A stretch of DNA of 64,000 nucleotides from CAYTTA01 sp964440655 (GCA_964440655.1 CAYTTA010000001.1:1-64000); one strand, 5' to 3'; positions 34,071 through 41,818 are shown, counted from the first letter of the stretch. Made by a program: numbers and translations. Notes: generated by a model from the sequence alone, not told the origin.

Positions 34071-35043
34071 TTTCCGCAATTACAAGGTTCAGGAGGGAAG
34101 AGAGTTCATCGCCTTTTTCTGACCGTGAGATCAGTCGTGCGAAGACCCCTTTTGATACAATCATCCGGTTACGGGACTGTTTGTGGACCCAGGAATTGGG
34201 GTGATCCAGCACCGCGTCGGTCACCTCGATCCCCCGGTGAGCCGGCAGACAGTGCATGAATACCGCATCGGATCCGGCTTCAGCCATCAGCTCTTCGTTC
34301 ACCTGATAGCCGGTAAAGTGGAGAAGCTTCTGCTCCAGTACATTCTCCTCGCCCATGGAGATGAACGAATCGGTGTAGATCACATCACTATCCCGCACCC
34401 CTTCACGGGCATCGGTGGTCGCGGCAAATGTCCCGCCGTACTCTCTCGCGAGCTCCTCGAAACGAGCGATCTCCTCCGGCGTCCAGAAATAGTTTTCCGG
34501 GCCGGCAAACCTCATGTGATGGCCGAACATCAGTCCGATCTGGATCAGAGAGCGGGCCACATTGTTGGCATCCCCCACAAAAGTGACGGTTACCTTGCGT
34601 TCGCGTCCGAAATTCTGTTGAATGGTGTAGAGGTCGGCCAGTGCCTGCATCGGGTGATGCCGGTCACAGAGGGCATTGATGATCGGGATGTCCGCCTCGG
34701 CCGCCATCTTCTCCAGCGACTCATGATGGAAGACCCGGGCAAATATCGCATCGCACCAGAGCGAAATGTTCCTGATGGTGTCGGAGAGGCTCTCCCGGCA
34801 TCCGAACGGGTTGTTGTCAAACTCCAGGACAACTCTCGGGTCGGCATGAATCACACGACCCGCCAGATGGTTGATCGCGGCTTCGGTTCCGATTTTTGTC
34901 CTCAGGGAGGGTTTTTCGAAAACAAACAGGACATTCTTCCCGGCGAGGACCGACCGCGGCTCCTTCTGGAGGATACCGCTCAGGTCGATAAAGTCCTGAA
35001 GCTGGCCCGGGGTATAATCGGTGATGGTGAGAAGATCTTTCAT
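34051..35043 (-). CDS. argF: ornithine carbamoyltransferase
   Basis: This 330-residue enzyme makes citrulline from ornithine and carbamoyl phosphate. The carbamoyl-phosphate loop near residues 46-50 reads SLRTK instead of the usual STRTR. The rest is canonical: DRHHPMQALADL, the ornithine-loop SMGEE (in DSFISMGEENV), and FMHCLPAHRGIEVTD. The AHRG and SMG motifs argue for true ornithine specificity, not the N-succinyl- or N-acetylornithine type found in some Bacteroidota. First gene of argFGH. The operon is preceded by a leader peptide and terminator that look like an attenuator. Confidence 0.93.
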   Translation of the reverse strand: MKDLLTITDYTPGQLQDFIDLSGILQKEPRSVLAGKNVLFVFEKPSLRTKIGTEAAINHLAGRVIHADPRVVLEFDNNPFGCRESLSDTIRNISLWCDAIFARVFHHESLEKMAAEADIPIINALCDRHHPMQALADLYTIQQNFGRERKVTVTFVGDANNVARSLIQIGLMFGHHMRFAGPENYFWTPEEIARFEELAREYGGTFAATTDAREGVRDSDVIYTDSFISMGEENVLEQKLLHFTGYQVNEELMAEAGSDAVFMHCLPAHRGIEVTDAVLDHPNSWVHKQSRNRMIVSKGVFARLISRSEKGDELSSLLNLVIAENGTDNL

Positions 35044-35139
35044 GATATCCGTTTCAGGTAAAAGGGTTTAAAGATACAGATTTCGGATGGATGATTGGAT
35101 ATGGGAGGTCGAAAACTTTCGAAGGAAACCGCCGGAGTT

Positions 35140-35178
35140 AAAAACAAAAAAACCCGCTCGAATCAGGAGATGAGCGGG
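35140..35178 (-). terminator. intrinsic terminator of the argFGH leader
   Basis: On the minus strand CCCGCTC (35178-35172) pairs with GAGCGGG (35159-35153) across a 12-nt loop, directly followed by TTTTTTTGTTTTT. It lies 96 nt upstream of the argF start on the argF strand, where no other complete gene needs ending. It is the terminator half of the attenuator described next. Confidence 0.85.
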
Positions 35179-35232
35179 CATGCAGGTTTCCAAAAAAGAA
35201 ACAGATACTCAATTCGCACGCCCTTACGGGCG
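35140..35232 (-). promoter_or_regulatory. arginine attenuator: alternative pause, antiterminator and terminator hairpins
   Basis: Four ordered segments are visible on the argF strand. Segment 1, CGCCC (35232-35228), overlaps the last Arg and Pro codons of the leader peptide. Segment 2, GGGCGTGC (35223-35216), begins right after the leader stop and pairs with segment 1 across a GTAA loop. Segment 3, GCATGCCC (35183-35176), is complementary to segment 2 over eight pairs (one G-U) and shares CCC with the 5' arm of the terminator. Segment 4, GAGCGGG, completes the terminator. A small GTTTC/GAAAC hairpin sits in the antiterminator loop. A ribosome held at the Arg codons would mask segment 1, free segment 2 to pair with 3, and prevent the terminator. 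The pairings are seen in the sequence; the mechanism is inferred from trp/his-type attenuators. Confidence 0.75.
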
Positions 35233-35283
35233 ACGACGGAAAGGAATGGGGGCAAACAAGATATGTATCCCTTTGATATTCAT
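35224..35283 (-). CDS. putative arg leader peptide, 19 aa
   Basis: The frame reads MNIKGIHILFAPIPFRRRP and stops with TAA. Three consecutive arginine codons (CGT CGT CGC) lie immediately before the final proline codon, 15 to 20 nt ahead of the base-pairing segments of the attenuator, and the stop codon is in the loop of the first hairpin. The product itself is probably without function; its translation would measure the supply of charged arginyl-tRNA. There is no clear Shine-Dalgarno sequence, as is usual in Bacteroidota. A start at the mRNA 5' end is possible given the promoter candidate just upstream. Confidence 0.7.
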   Translation of the reverse strand: MNIKGIHILFAPIPFRRRP

Positions 35284-35288
35284 GAGTG

Positions 35289-35319
35289 TAAAGATCTCAT
35301 TTTTCGAAATGAGATGCAA
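35289..35319 (-). promoter_or_regulatory. probable argFGH promoter with overlapping 22-bp palindrome
   Basis: On the minus strand TTG (35319-35317) and GATCTTTA (35296-35289) are separated by 20 bp. They resemble the Bacteroidota -33 and -7 elements, and the second matches the TATCTTT core seen in front of tRNA-Gln. The palindrome ATCTCATTT-TTCG-AAATGAGAT (35294-35315, 9-bp perfect arms) fills the spacer between the two, a typical place for a repressor site. Transcription would begin at or next to the leader ATG. The sequence does not look like an ArgR box. An alternative is that the palindrome is an RNA hairpin of a longer leader. Confidence 0.45.
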
Positions 35320-35412
35320 CAGTTTTGTGAACCCGTCATAGCAAATTCAGGAGGAATTCCTGTTTTTGAGTATAGACCGGTAAATGAGTTTTGAATCACC
35401 GCCGGGCTTCTG

Positions 35413-35469
35413 GTGTGTTACTAGAGAGAGTCCTGTGAGTTAGGAAGAGAGCGGTGAGTTACCGGAGAG
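35413..35469 (+). repeat. three degenerate ~20-bp tandem repeats between arg leader and sodC
   Basis: GTGTGTTACTAGAGAGAG (35413-35430), TGTGAGTTAGGAAGAGAG (35434-35451) and GGTGAGTTACCGGAGAG (35453-35469) share a GTGAGTTA...GAGAG core with a spacing of 19-21 bp. The whole 35284-35643 stretch is AT-richer than its surroundings and I see no coding sequence in it. The repeats could be iterated protein-binding sites or a decayed duplication. Confidence 0.45.
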
Positions 35470-35643
35470 TAATGGCGAGGTTCTTGCGAATGGCCGCCGG
35501 TCAGGCTTTGTTACTTTTTTCGGGATGAGAGTTTTTCACAATCATTTACCCAAAAGAAGTTCGGGTTCCCTGTCCGGATGCTATCGGAATATGCGGCCCT
35601 CAGATCGTGATACGCTACACCTGAAACAAAAACCACCAGCTCC

Positions 35644-36261
35644 ATGAATCGACATTCCGCCCTGCTCTTTTTGAACCGACAAACCCTGCCTTTTCTCTCT
35701 CTGATGTTATTGATGCTGCTCCTCTCCTGCGGCCCGCAGGAGAATGAACCCTCCACGGCCATTTCATCACTCTCTGCTCCCTCAGCTCCCGATCAGCCTG
35801 CACCGGACCGGCTGATCGCTGTTCTTCATCCGACAGAAGGAAATGAAACTGCGGGAACGGTCACATTCCAGGCATCCGGAGACGGGGTGCGCATAGAGGC
35901 CGATATCACGGGGCTCAGCCCGGATGCCCGGCATGGCTTCCATATTCACGAATATGGTGACTGCTCGGCTCCGGACGCCTCTTCAGCCGGCGGGCATTAC
36001 AATCCCCTGAACAGACCTCACGGCGGGCCGGACGATACAGAGCGGCATATGGGGGATATGGGAAATCTGAACTCCGGCAGCGATGGAACGGCAGGATACG
36101 AACGCATCGACCGGATCATAGAGATTTCCGGTACCCATACCATTCTGGGTCATGCGGTGATCGTGCACTCCGGCGAAGATGATTTCACCACCCAGCCAAC
36201 GGGGGATGCGGGGAGCCGCCTCGCGTGCGGGGTGATCGGAATCGCGCAGCCGGCAAACTGA
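35644..36261 (+). CDS. sodC: Cu/Zn superoxide dismutase, lipoprotein
   Basis: This 205-residue protein begins with a lipoprotein signal (FLSLMLLMLLLSCGPQE), a Ser/Pro-rich spacer and a Cu/Zn superoxide dismutase domain from about residue 57. Metal ligands are in place: GFHIHEYGDC (two Cu His and the first disulfide Cys), GGHYNPLNRPHGG (shared and Zn His), the Zn Asp in RHMGDMGN, and HAVIVHSGEDD (Cu His). The second disulfide Cys is in SRLACGVIGIA. It removes superoxide in the periplasm or at the outer membrane. It converges on glyS with a 29-bp gap. Confidence 0.94.
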   Translation: MNRHSALLFLNRQTLPFLSLMLLMLLLSCGPQENEPSTAISSLSAPSAPDQPAPDRLIAVLHPTEGNETAGTVTFQASGDGVRIEADITGLSPDARHGFHIHEYGDCSAPDASSAGGHYNPLNRPHGGPDDTERHMGDMGNLNSGSDGTAGYERIDRIIEISGTHTILGHAVIVHSGEDDFTTQPTGDAGSRLACGVIGIAQPAN

Positions 36262-36280
36262 GCAGGAAAGCCACGCGGAG

Positions 36281-36302
36281 CCCGGGGATTCTACTCCCCG
36301 GG
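36281..36302. terminator. GC-rich hairpin between sodC and glyS
   Basis: CCCGGGGA (36281-36288) and TCCCCGGG (36295-36302) form a perfect 8-bp stem with a six-base loop. It sits between two convergent genes and includes the glyS stop codon in its loop region. It lacks a T-tract on both strands, so termination by it is only plausible. Confidence 0.45.
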
Positions 36303-37748
36303 TGTCCAGTTCCTGAGCCCTTTGCGGATCACCTCTTCCAGACGATCTGCCGAAACCCGCTCCTGGGTCATGTCGTCCCGATTACGGATCGTCACCGTCT
36401 GATCTTCAAGACCCTCATAGTCGACCGTCACACAGAAGGGAGTGCCGGCCTCATCCTGTCGCCGGTATCTCTTTCCGATCGAGCCCGACTCATCATACAT
36501 CACCTGAAACTCCTCACGAAGTGACCCCTCGATCTTCCGGGCAACCTCCACCAGCTCCGGTTTGCGCATCAGCGGAAAGACCCCCACTTTGATCGGAGCC
36601 AGAGCAGGGTGCAGCTTGAGGACAACCCGTGTCTCTCCCTCCACCTCCTCCTCACGGTAGGCATCGCAGAGCACCATCAGAGAACAGCGGTCCAGTCCGA
36701 TCGATGTCTCCACCACCCAGGGGATGTAGCGGGTCTGTTTGGCCGCATCGAAATATTCAAGCTTCTTGCCGGAAAACTCCTGGTGGCGCGAGAGGTCGTA
36801 ATCGGTCCGGTTGTGGATTCCCTCCACCTCCTGCCAGCCGATCGGAAACTGGTACTGGATATCGGCAGCCGCCCGGGCATAGTGAGCCAGCTTGTCTTTC
36901 GGATGCGGGGCGATCCGGAGGTACTGCTTCCGGATACCGATCGTCTCATACCACCCGAGGCGCTTGGCGAGCCACTTCTCATATTCCTCCTCATCAGTAC
37001 CGGGCTCCACAAAATATTGCATCTCCATCTGCTCGAACTCCCGCATTCGGAAGACGAACTGACGGGCCACCACTTCGTTGCGGAACGCTTTCCCGATCTG
37101 GGCGATACCGAAGGGAATCTGCTGGCGCGCCGTATCCATCACGTTCTTGTAGTTGACGAAGATCCCCTGGGCGGTCTCCGGTCTCAGATAGACAATATCA
37201 TCCTCTCCGGCGACGGCCCCGAATCGGGTCTGGAACATGAGGTTGAACTGCCGCACCTCGGTCCAGTCGAATGCTCCGGAATCGGGGGAACGGATCTCGT
37301 AATCCATGATGATCCTGTAAAGGTCCTCACAGAGCCCTTCCCGGGTTCCCGAGGTATCCAGCAGATTCTGCACCTCGTCGGCCGTCTCCTCCTTTCCCTC
37401 CTTCCGTAGCTTTGCGATATACTGCTCGATCAGCATGTCTGCACGATAGCGCCGTTTCGACTGCCGGTCGTCGATCATCGGATCGTTGAACCCCTCCACA
37501 TGGCCGCTTGCCTCCCAGACCCGCGGATGCATGAAGATCGCGGCATCCACCCCCACAATGTTGTCATGCCTGCGTGTCATCTCGGTCCACCAGGCGTCAC
37601 GGAGATTCCGCTTGAGTTCGGATCCCAGCGGCCCGTAATCATAGACGGCACTCAGCCCCCCGTAAATTTCGGAGGATTGAAAAATGAATCCTCTCGATTT
37701 GGAAAGGGATACGATCTTGTCCAGGCTCTGCAAATGTGTAACAGACAT
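36291..37748 (-). CDS. glyS: glycyl-tRNA synthetase, alpha2 type
   Basis: This 485-residue class II synthetase charges tRNA(Gly). It is the single-chain dimeric type (eukaryote/archaea/Gram-positive-like) and not the alpha2beta2 type of Proteobacteria. Signatures: SRGFIFQSSEIYGGLSAVYDYGPLG at the N-terminus, motif 2 region GIAQIGKAFRNEVVARQFVFRMREFEQMEMQYF, motif 3 PWVVETSIGLDRCSLMVL, and an anticodon-binding domain from about residue 380 (APIKVGVFPLMRKPELVEVARKI). Divergent from asd across 231 bp. No T-box is apparent upstream. Confidence 0.96.
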   Translation of the reverse strand: MSVTHLQSLDKIVSLSKSRGFIFQSSEIYGGLSAVYDYGPLGSELKRNLRDAWWTEMTRRHDNIVGVDAAIFMHPRVWEASGHVEGFNDPMIDDRQSKRRYRADMLIEQYIAKLRKEGKEETADEVQNLLDTSGTREGLCEDLYRIIMDYEIRSPDSGAFDWTEVRQFNLMFQTRFGAVAGEDDIVYLRPETAQGIFVNYKNVMDTARQQIPFGIAQIGKAFRNEVVARQFVFRMREFEQMEMQYFVEPGTDEEEYEKWLAKRLGWYETIGIRKQYLRIAPHPKDKLAHYARAAADIQYQFPIGWQEVEGIHNRTDYDLSRHQEFSGKKLEYFDAAKQTRYIPWVVETSIGLDRCSLMVLCDAYREEEVEGETRVVLKLHPALAPIKVGVFPLMRKPELVEVARKIEGSLREEFQVMYDESGSIGKRYRRQDEAGTPFCVTVDYEGLEDQTVTIRNRDDMTQERVSADRLEEVIRKGLRNWTPGE

Positions 37749-37863
37749 TCTCTTCGAGATATTGATGGTTGATCTTCGGTTTTCAAACAGAAATGCCGGG
37801 GAGGCAATTCCTTAGCGGAACGGTCCCGAAACAGCCGCCCTTCAGAATCGGGGAAGATAGCAA

Positions 37864-37902
37864 AAATCTGCCCGATTCCTGAATCATTTGTCCGGCAGAT
37901 TT
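37864..37902. promoter_or_regulatory. 9-bp inverted repeat in the glyS-asd spacer
   Basis: AAATCTGCC (37864-37872) and GGCAGATTT (37894-37902) are perfect inverse copies 21 nt apart, in the 231-bp region between the divergent glyS and asd genes. On the plus strand the second arm runs into TTTCTTATT, which is weakly U-rich, so a leaky terminator or an operator is possible. Short frames between it and asd (for example ATG 37909, 19 codons) are not enriched in Lys, Thr or Met codons, so I do not propose attenuation here. Confidence 0.4.
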
Positions 37903-37979
37903 CTTATTATGCGTTTCTGGGAAGTTTTTTCCCGCCCATACCCTCTCTCTTCAACTGTAAACTCATAGAGACCATTCTG

Positions 37980-39047
37980 ATGCCCAACTACCGAGTAGGC
38001 ATTCTGGGAGCAACCGGCGCGGTTGGCCAGAAATTCATTCGCCTTCTGGAAAATCACCCCTGGTTTGAAATCACGGCTCTCGGAGCCTCTGAACGTTCTG
38101 CCGGTCGAAAATACCGGGAAGCCGCCCGGTGGGTCGAACAGACCCCCCTGCCCGAAAGCGTTGCCGAACTGACCGTGCGGGAGTGCAAGAGCGATGATTT
38201 TAAAGATGTCGATCTCGTCTTCTCGGGGCTCGACTCCTCCGTCGCCGAGGAGATCGAATCCGATTTTGCCCGTGCGGGAATCCCCGTCGTCTCCAATGCC
38301 AGAAACTTCCGGATGGAAGATCAGGTTCCTCTACTGGTGCCGGAAGTGAACCCGGACCACACCGAACTGATCCGCAAGCAGAACTTCACTCCGGACGGCA
38401 AGGGCTGGATCGCGACCAACCCCAACTGTGTAGTGGTCCCCCTCGTGATGGCGCTCAAGCCGCTGCAGGACCGTTACGGTATCGAGTCGGTGGTCCTCAC
38501 CTCCATGCAGGCAATCTCCGGTGCAGGGTACCCCGGCGTGCCGAGTCTGGATATTATGGGCAATGTCATCCCCTTCATTGGCGGAGAGGAACCCAAAATT
38601 CACTCCGAACCCCTCAAGATCCTGGGCACCCTGGACGGAGACCGGGTCAACCTGGCCGAAATTCCCATTCAGGCGACAGCAACCCGGGTTCCGGTGCGAA
38701 ACGGACACCTTCTGGCGGTCTCTGTCAATCTCGTGCAGAAGCCTGCCGATGCCGATGAGGTGATCGGAACCCTTCGTGCATGGCAGAATCCACTCCGTGA
38801 TCTGGATCTCCCCTCCGCACCCGAATATCCTCTCTATGTCTATGAGGAGGAGAACTACCCCCAGCCGATGCTGCATGTGGACGATGAGCGAGGCATGCGC
38901 ACATCGGTCGGACGGGTCCGAAAGACCGAGGTGATGGACTACTCTTTCATCGCCATGGCGCACAACACGATTCGTGGCGCGGCAGGTGGTGCCATCCTGA
39001 GTGCGGAACTGCTTGCCGCACGGGGATTTGTGACGAACCGGAACTGA
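37980..39047 (+). CDS. asd: aspartate-semialdehyde dehydrogenase
   Basis: This 355-residue enzyme reduces aspartyl phosphate to the semialdehyde, the branch point to lysine/diaminopimelate, threonine and methionine. NADP binding is by GILGATGAVGQKFIRLL; the catalytic cysteine is Cys150 in ATNPNCVVVPL. The overall sequence (NARNFRMEDQVPLLVPEVNPDH, SGAGYPGVPSLDIMGNVIPFIGGEE) belongs to the archaeal/fungal-type branch rather than to the classical proteobacterial type. Lys biosynthesis partners are not in this window. Confidence 0.95.
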   Translation: MPNYRVGILGATGAVGQKFIRLLENHPWFEITALGASERSAGRKYREAARWVEQTPLPESVAELTVRECKSDDFKDVDLVFSGLDSSVAEEIESDFARAGIPVVSNARNFRMEDQVPLLVPEVNPDHTELIRKQNFTPDGKGWIATNPNCVVVPLVMALKPLQDRYGIESVVLTSMQAISGAGYPGVPSLDIMGNVIPFIGGEEPKIHSEPLKILGTLDGDRVNLAEIPIQATATRVPVRNGHLLAVSVNLVQKPADADEVIGTLRAWQNPLRDLDLPSAPEYPLYVYEEENYPQPMLHVDDERGMRTSVGRVRKTEVMDYSFIAMAHNTIRGAAGGAILSAELLAARGFVTNRN

Positions 39048-39106
39048 CGGGTTCCGGTTCCCGTCACCATCCACTCTCTTCTCTTCTATACGTAAGGAAT
39101 CCGGGT

Positions 39107-39140
39107 CGGTCTGTTCCTATCAACAAAAAGGAACAGACCG
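39107..39140 (+). promoter_or_regulatory. 11-bp perfect hairpin abutting a start codon
   Basis: CGGTCTGTTCC (39107-39117) pairs with GGAACAGACCG (39130-39140) across a 12-nt A-rich loop (TATCAACAAAAA). The 3' arm ends on the base directly before the ATG of the lamin-tail gene. In RNA the stem would bury the whole ribosome-binding region. It has no T-tract, so it is not an ordinary terminator for asd, which ends 59 bp upstream. Confidence 0.65.
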
Positions 39141-41216
39141 ATGAACCGGACACCCTTCCCGCCGGCCTGCCGGCATGTCGTCACACCCCGGACACCCCGG
39201 CCACCTCTTCGAGGCGCGGTCTCCACCCTTTCCTGTCATTTCCGGACTCTTCCGCTCCTTCGGGCGGGGACGCTCTGCCTGGCAAAGCCGCTCTTCCAGA
39301 CGACATTGCTCTCTCTTGCACTCTCTCTTCAGTTCTTGTCCATGGCACAGGCAAGACAACCTGCTCCAGACAGATATTCTCTCCCCGTTCTGGATGAGAC
39401 CTTCGACGGAGGATTCCGGCACCCCGGATGGACAGGAGACACATCCGACTTTCTCTTTGTCCGGGAAGCAGACCGACCTCTCCTGCGTCTCTCCGCACCG
39501 GAAGGCAAACGGAGCAGTCAGCTCTCCCTGCCTCTGGAGATCCCCTACGGGCGCTGGGAGTTTTGGTTCCGGTTCGACTTTACGGCCAGCAATCTCAACA
39601 GAGTCTTTCTATTTCTTCTGGCAGACAGGGCCGATCTGGATTTTCTCTCCGGCAGCACCGTTTCGGGTTATGCCCTTCAGTTGGGTGAGAACGGAAATCA
39701 CAAGAAAATCCGGCTTCTGAGGTTCGACCGGGGGCAGCGTACCGAGCTGCTTTCGACCCATACGGAGCTTCAATCAGGGAGAGGTTACCGCATCACTGTT
39801 ACCCGTGATGTTGAGAGCCGATGGCAGATTTCGGTTCTTCCGGATGGCAGCGGTCTTGCAGAGACCACCCCAGAGATTACCGATGCCACCTGGAGCACCT
39901 CCGGACATTTCGGTTTTCTTCTGCGCTATACAGCGGCCAACTCAAACCGATTCTTTTTCGGAGATCTTCGCGCCGATGCGCTTCTTCCGAAATTCACCCT
40001 CGAGGAGCTGCACCAGCCAGATTCACGCTCACTGGAGCTCCGGTTCAATCTCCCCCTCGATCCACGGTCCCTGAAGGCGAATGCCTTCATGTTTCAGAAA
40101 CATCCCCCGCCCCGGCAGATCCTTCCAACCGGACACCATTCGGTTCAGCTTCTTTGGGATGTCCCTCTTCAGGGCGGTCCCGACATTCTGACATTCAGGA
40201 ACCTCCGTCCGCTCCTTACATCCGCCGGAGGGGATCACTCCGTCCCACAAAACGTGGAACCCCCGGAGCCTGTTCCGCTCCTTATCGCATCTCCGCCCCG
40301 TCCGGGGGATATCATCATCAATGAAATTCTTTTTGAGCCGCTGGGGGAGCTGCAGGAAGACGGCCGGGCCCAGTCTCAGTACATTGAGCTCTATAACCGC
40401 AAACCTTACGCTCTTTCTCTGAAAGGAGTTCATCTGAGGGAGCGGCAGGGTGCAGCCGGAGCCAGGATCCACCCTGCCGAGGACGATGAACTCTGGATCC
40501 CGGGCGAGGGGTTTGCGCTGCTCTATCCCGAAACCGGCAGCGGGGATTTCTCCCGGTCACGAGTTGCCCGTTTTTTCGATCTGCCCGATCCGTCCGATCC
40601 TCCCGAACCTCCCGGTTTCACCACGATCCGTTTCGACCGATCCACCCTCGGGCTGGCGGCTTCCGGAAGAACGGTACTGCTCTCGGATGAATCCGGACAG
40701 GTACTGGATCGGGTGGATTACCGTCGGGACTGGCACAATCCGAACCGGATCTCCACCCGTGGCATCTCGCTGGAGCGGATTGCTCCCGGCTCTGCATCGA
40801 ACGATCCCGCAAACTGGAGCTCCAGCACCGACCTCCGGGGCGGGACACCAGGAAGGGCCAACTCCCTGCTTGCTGCACCGGACTCTACCGGGTATAAATT
40901 GGGGATTCATCTCGCTCCCAATCCTTTCTCTCCCGATAGTGACGGAGAAGAGGATCATCTGGTCATCTCCTGGAGGTTCGACCGGCCGGATTACCTGATC
41001 CGTCTCAGAATTTTCGACCGTTACGGAAGGGAGGTCCGGACCCTCGCCCGGGAGCATCCGGCCGGTCTCCGGGGACAGCTCATCTGGGATGGCCGGGGAG
41101 AGAGGGGGGAGCGCAATCGGATCGGAATCTATATCGTGCTTCTGGAAGCGTGGAACGCCATGGCCGGAACACGGCACACCTTCAGGGAGCCGGTTGTACT
41201 AGCTGCCCCGTTCTGA
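39141..41216 (+). CDS. secreted lamin-tail-domain protein with FlgD-like C-terminus
   Basis: This 691-residue protein has a long basic N-terminus and then a hydrophobic signal segment (TTLLSLALSLQFLSMAQA, cleavage near residue 71). A jelly-roll/LamG-like domain follows at about 80-285 (FDGGFRHPGWTGDTSDFLFV ... ANSNRFFFGDLRADAL), then an SbsA/Ig-like stretch to about 385. A lamin-tail domain begins at GDIIINEILFEPLGE, with YIELYNRKPYALSLKGVHLRE, and a C-terminal FlgD/gliding-type fibronectin-like domain starts with LAPNPFSPDSDGEEDHL and ends GIYIVLLEAW. This set is typical of extracellular proteins in the Bacteroidota-related phyla. The signal is unusually far from the start, but no other in-frame start fits. 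Function unknown. Confidence 0.8.
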   Translation: MNRTPFPPACRHVVTPRTPRPPLRGAVSTLSCHFRTLPLLRAGTLCLAKPLFQTTLLSLALSLQFLSMAQARQPAPDRYSLPVLDETFDGGFRHPGWTGDTSDFLFVREADRPLLRLSAPEGKRSSQLSLPLEIPYGRWEFWFRFDFTASNLNRVFLFLLADRADLDFLSGSTVSGYALQLGENGNHKKIRLLRFDRGQRTELLSTHTELQSGRGYRITVTRDVESRWQISVLPDGSGLAETTPEITDATWSTSGHFGFLLRYTAANSNRFFFGDLRADALLPKFTLEELHQPDSRSLELRFNLPLDPRSLKANAFMFQKHPPPRQILPTGHHSVQLLWDVPLQGGPDILTFRNLRPLLTSAGGDHSVPQNVEPPEPVPLLIASPPRPGDIIINEILFEPLGELQEDGRAQSQYIELYNRKPYALSLKGVHLRERQGAAGARIHPAEDDELWIPGEGFALLYPETGSGDFSRSRVARFFDLPDPSDPPEPPGFTTIRFDRSTLGLAASGRTVLLSDESGQVLDRVDYRRDWHNPNRISTRGISLERIAPGSASNDPANWSSSTDLRGGTPGRANSLLAAPDSTGYKLGIHLAPNPFSPDSDGEEDHLVISWRFDRPDYLIRLRIFDRYGREVRTLAREHPAGLRGQLIWDGRGERGERNRIGIYIVLLEAWNAMAGTRHTFREPVVLAAPF

Positions 41217-41283
41217 GCATGTCACCGATGATCAGAATTGGGTATTTTCCAGTAATCTGATATCCCCAATCCACACCCTGATC

Positions 41284-41667
41284 ATGGACTCCAGCAACCG
41301 AACGTTTCTTGTAACCGGTGCCCTGCTGATGGCCCTCTCCGTCATGGCCGGAGCATTCGGCGCCCATCTGCTGAGAGACACCCTCTCCGCACGTGAATTC
41401 GATGTCTACCAGACTGCGGTGACCTATCAGATCTACCACTCGATCGGACTGCTTCTCGTCGGCACGATCCGTATCCGGATGCAATATTCCAGCCTGCTGA
41501 AATGGAGCGGAAGGCTCATGGCAACCGGAATCGTCATCTTCTCCGGAAGCCTCTATCTGCTTGCACTGACCGGCACCGGTTGGCTTGGAGCGATCACTCC
41601 GCTGGGCGGACTCTGTTTCATTGCCAGCTGGATCTTGCTGGCAGTGGCACTGATGCTCTATAAATAG
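41284..41667 (+). CDS. DUF423 small membrane protein (YgdD-like)
   Basis: This 127-residue protein has four membrane segments. Family motifs are GAFGAHLLRDTLSAREFDVYQTAVTYQIYHSIGLL and, at the end, FSGSLYLLALTG...ITPLGGLCFIASWILLAVA. The function of the family is not known. It stands alone: the upstream gene ends 67 bp away and the downstream alkaline phosphatase begins 151 bp later, after a short GAAGCC/GGCTTC hairpin at about 41693-41712 and several CCGTTCA repeats. Confidence 0.9.
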   Translation: MDSSNRTFLVTGALLMALSVMAGAFGAHLLRDTLSAREFDVYQTAVTYQIYHSIGLLLVGTIRIRMQYSSLLKWSGRLMATGIVIFSGSLYLLALTGTGWLGAITPLGGLCFIASWILLAVALMLYK

Positions 41668-41818
41668 CAGCCTGAGACCTCAGCACATTTTCTGAAGCCA
41701 TGCCTGGCTTCAGGACCGACTGACTCTCCTGCCGTTCACCTTCCGTTCATCTCACACCCCTTTTATCTCACAAACCCGTTCATCACCACGAAACTCAAAA
41801 CTGACTGACGTTCTCACC

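Noticed and set aside
32763..34259. 498-codon plus-strand frame opposite argG and the end of argF
   Set aside because: Antisense shadow of two well-identified arginine genes.
34051..35043. N-succinyl- or N-acetylornithine carbamoyltransferase as function of argF
   Set aside because: The ornithine-type motifs SMGEE and HCLPAHRG are present, so plain ornithine is the better substrate call.
35095..35394. 99-codon plus-strand frame between argF and sodC
   Set aside because: It covers the attenuator, the terminator and the palindrome, shows no protein-like pattern, and its sequence is better explained by the minus-strand leader structures.
37764..37979. Lysine/threonine leader peptide or riboswitch in front of asd
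   Set aside because: The short frames have no run of Lys, Thr or Met codons, and I could not recognise conserved lysine-riboswitch elements.
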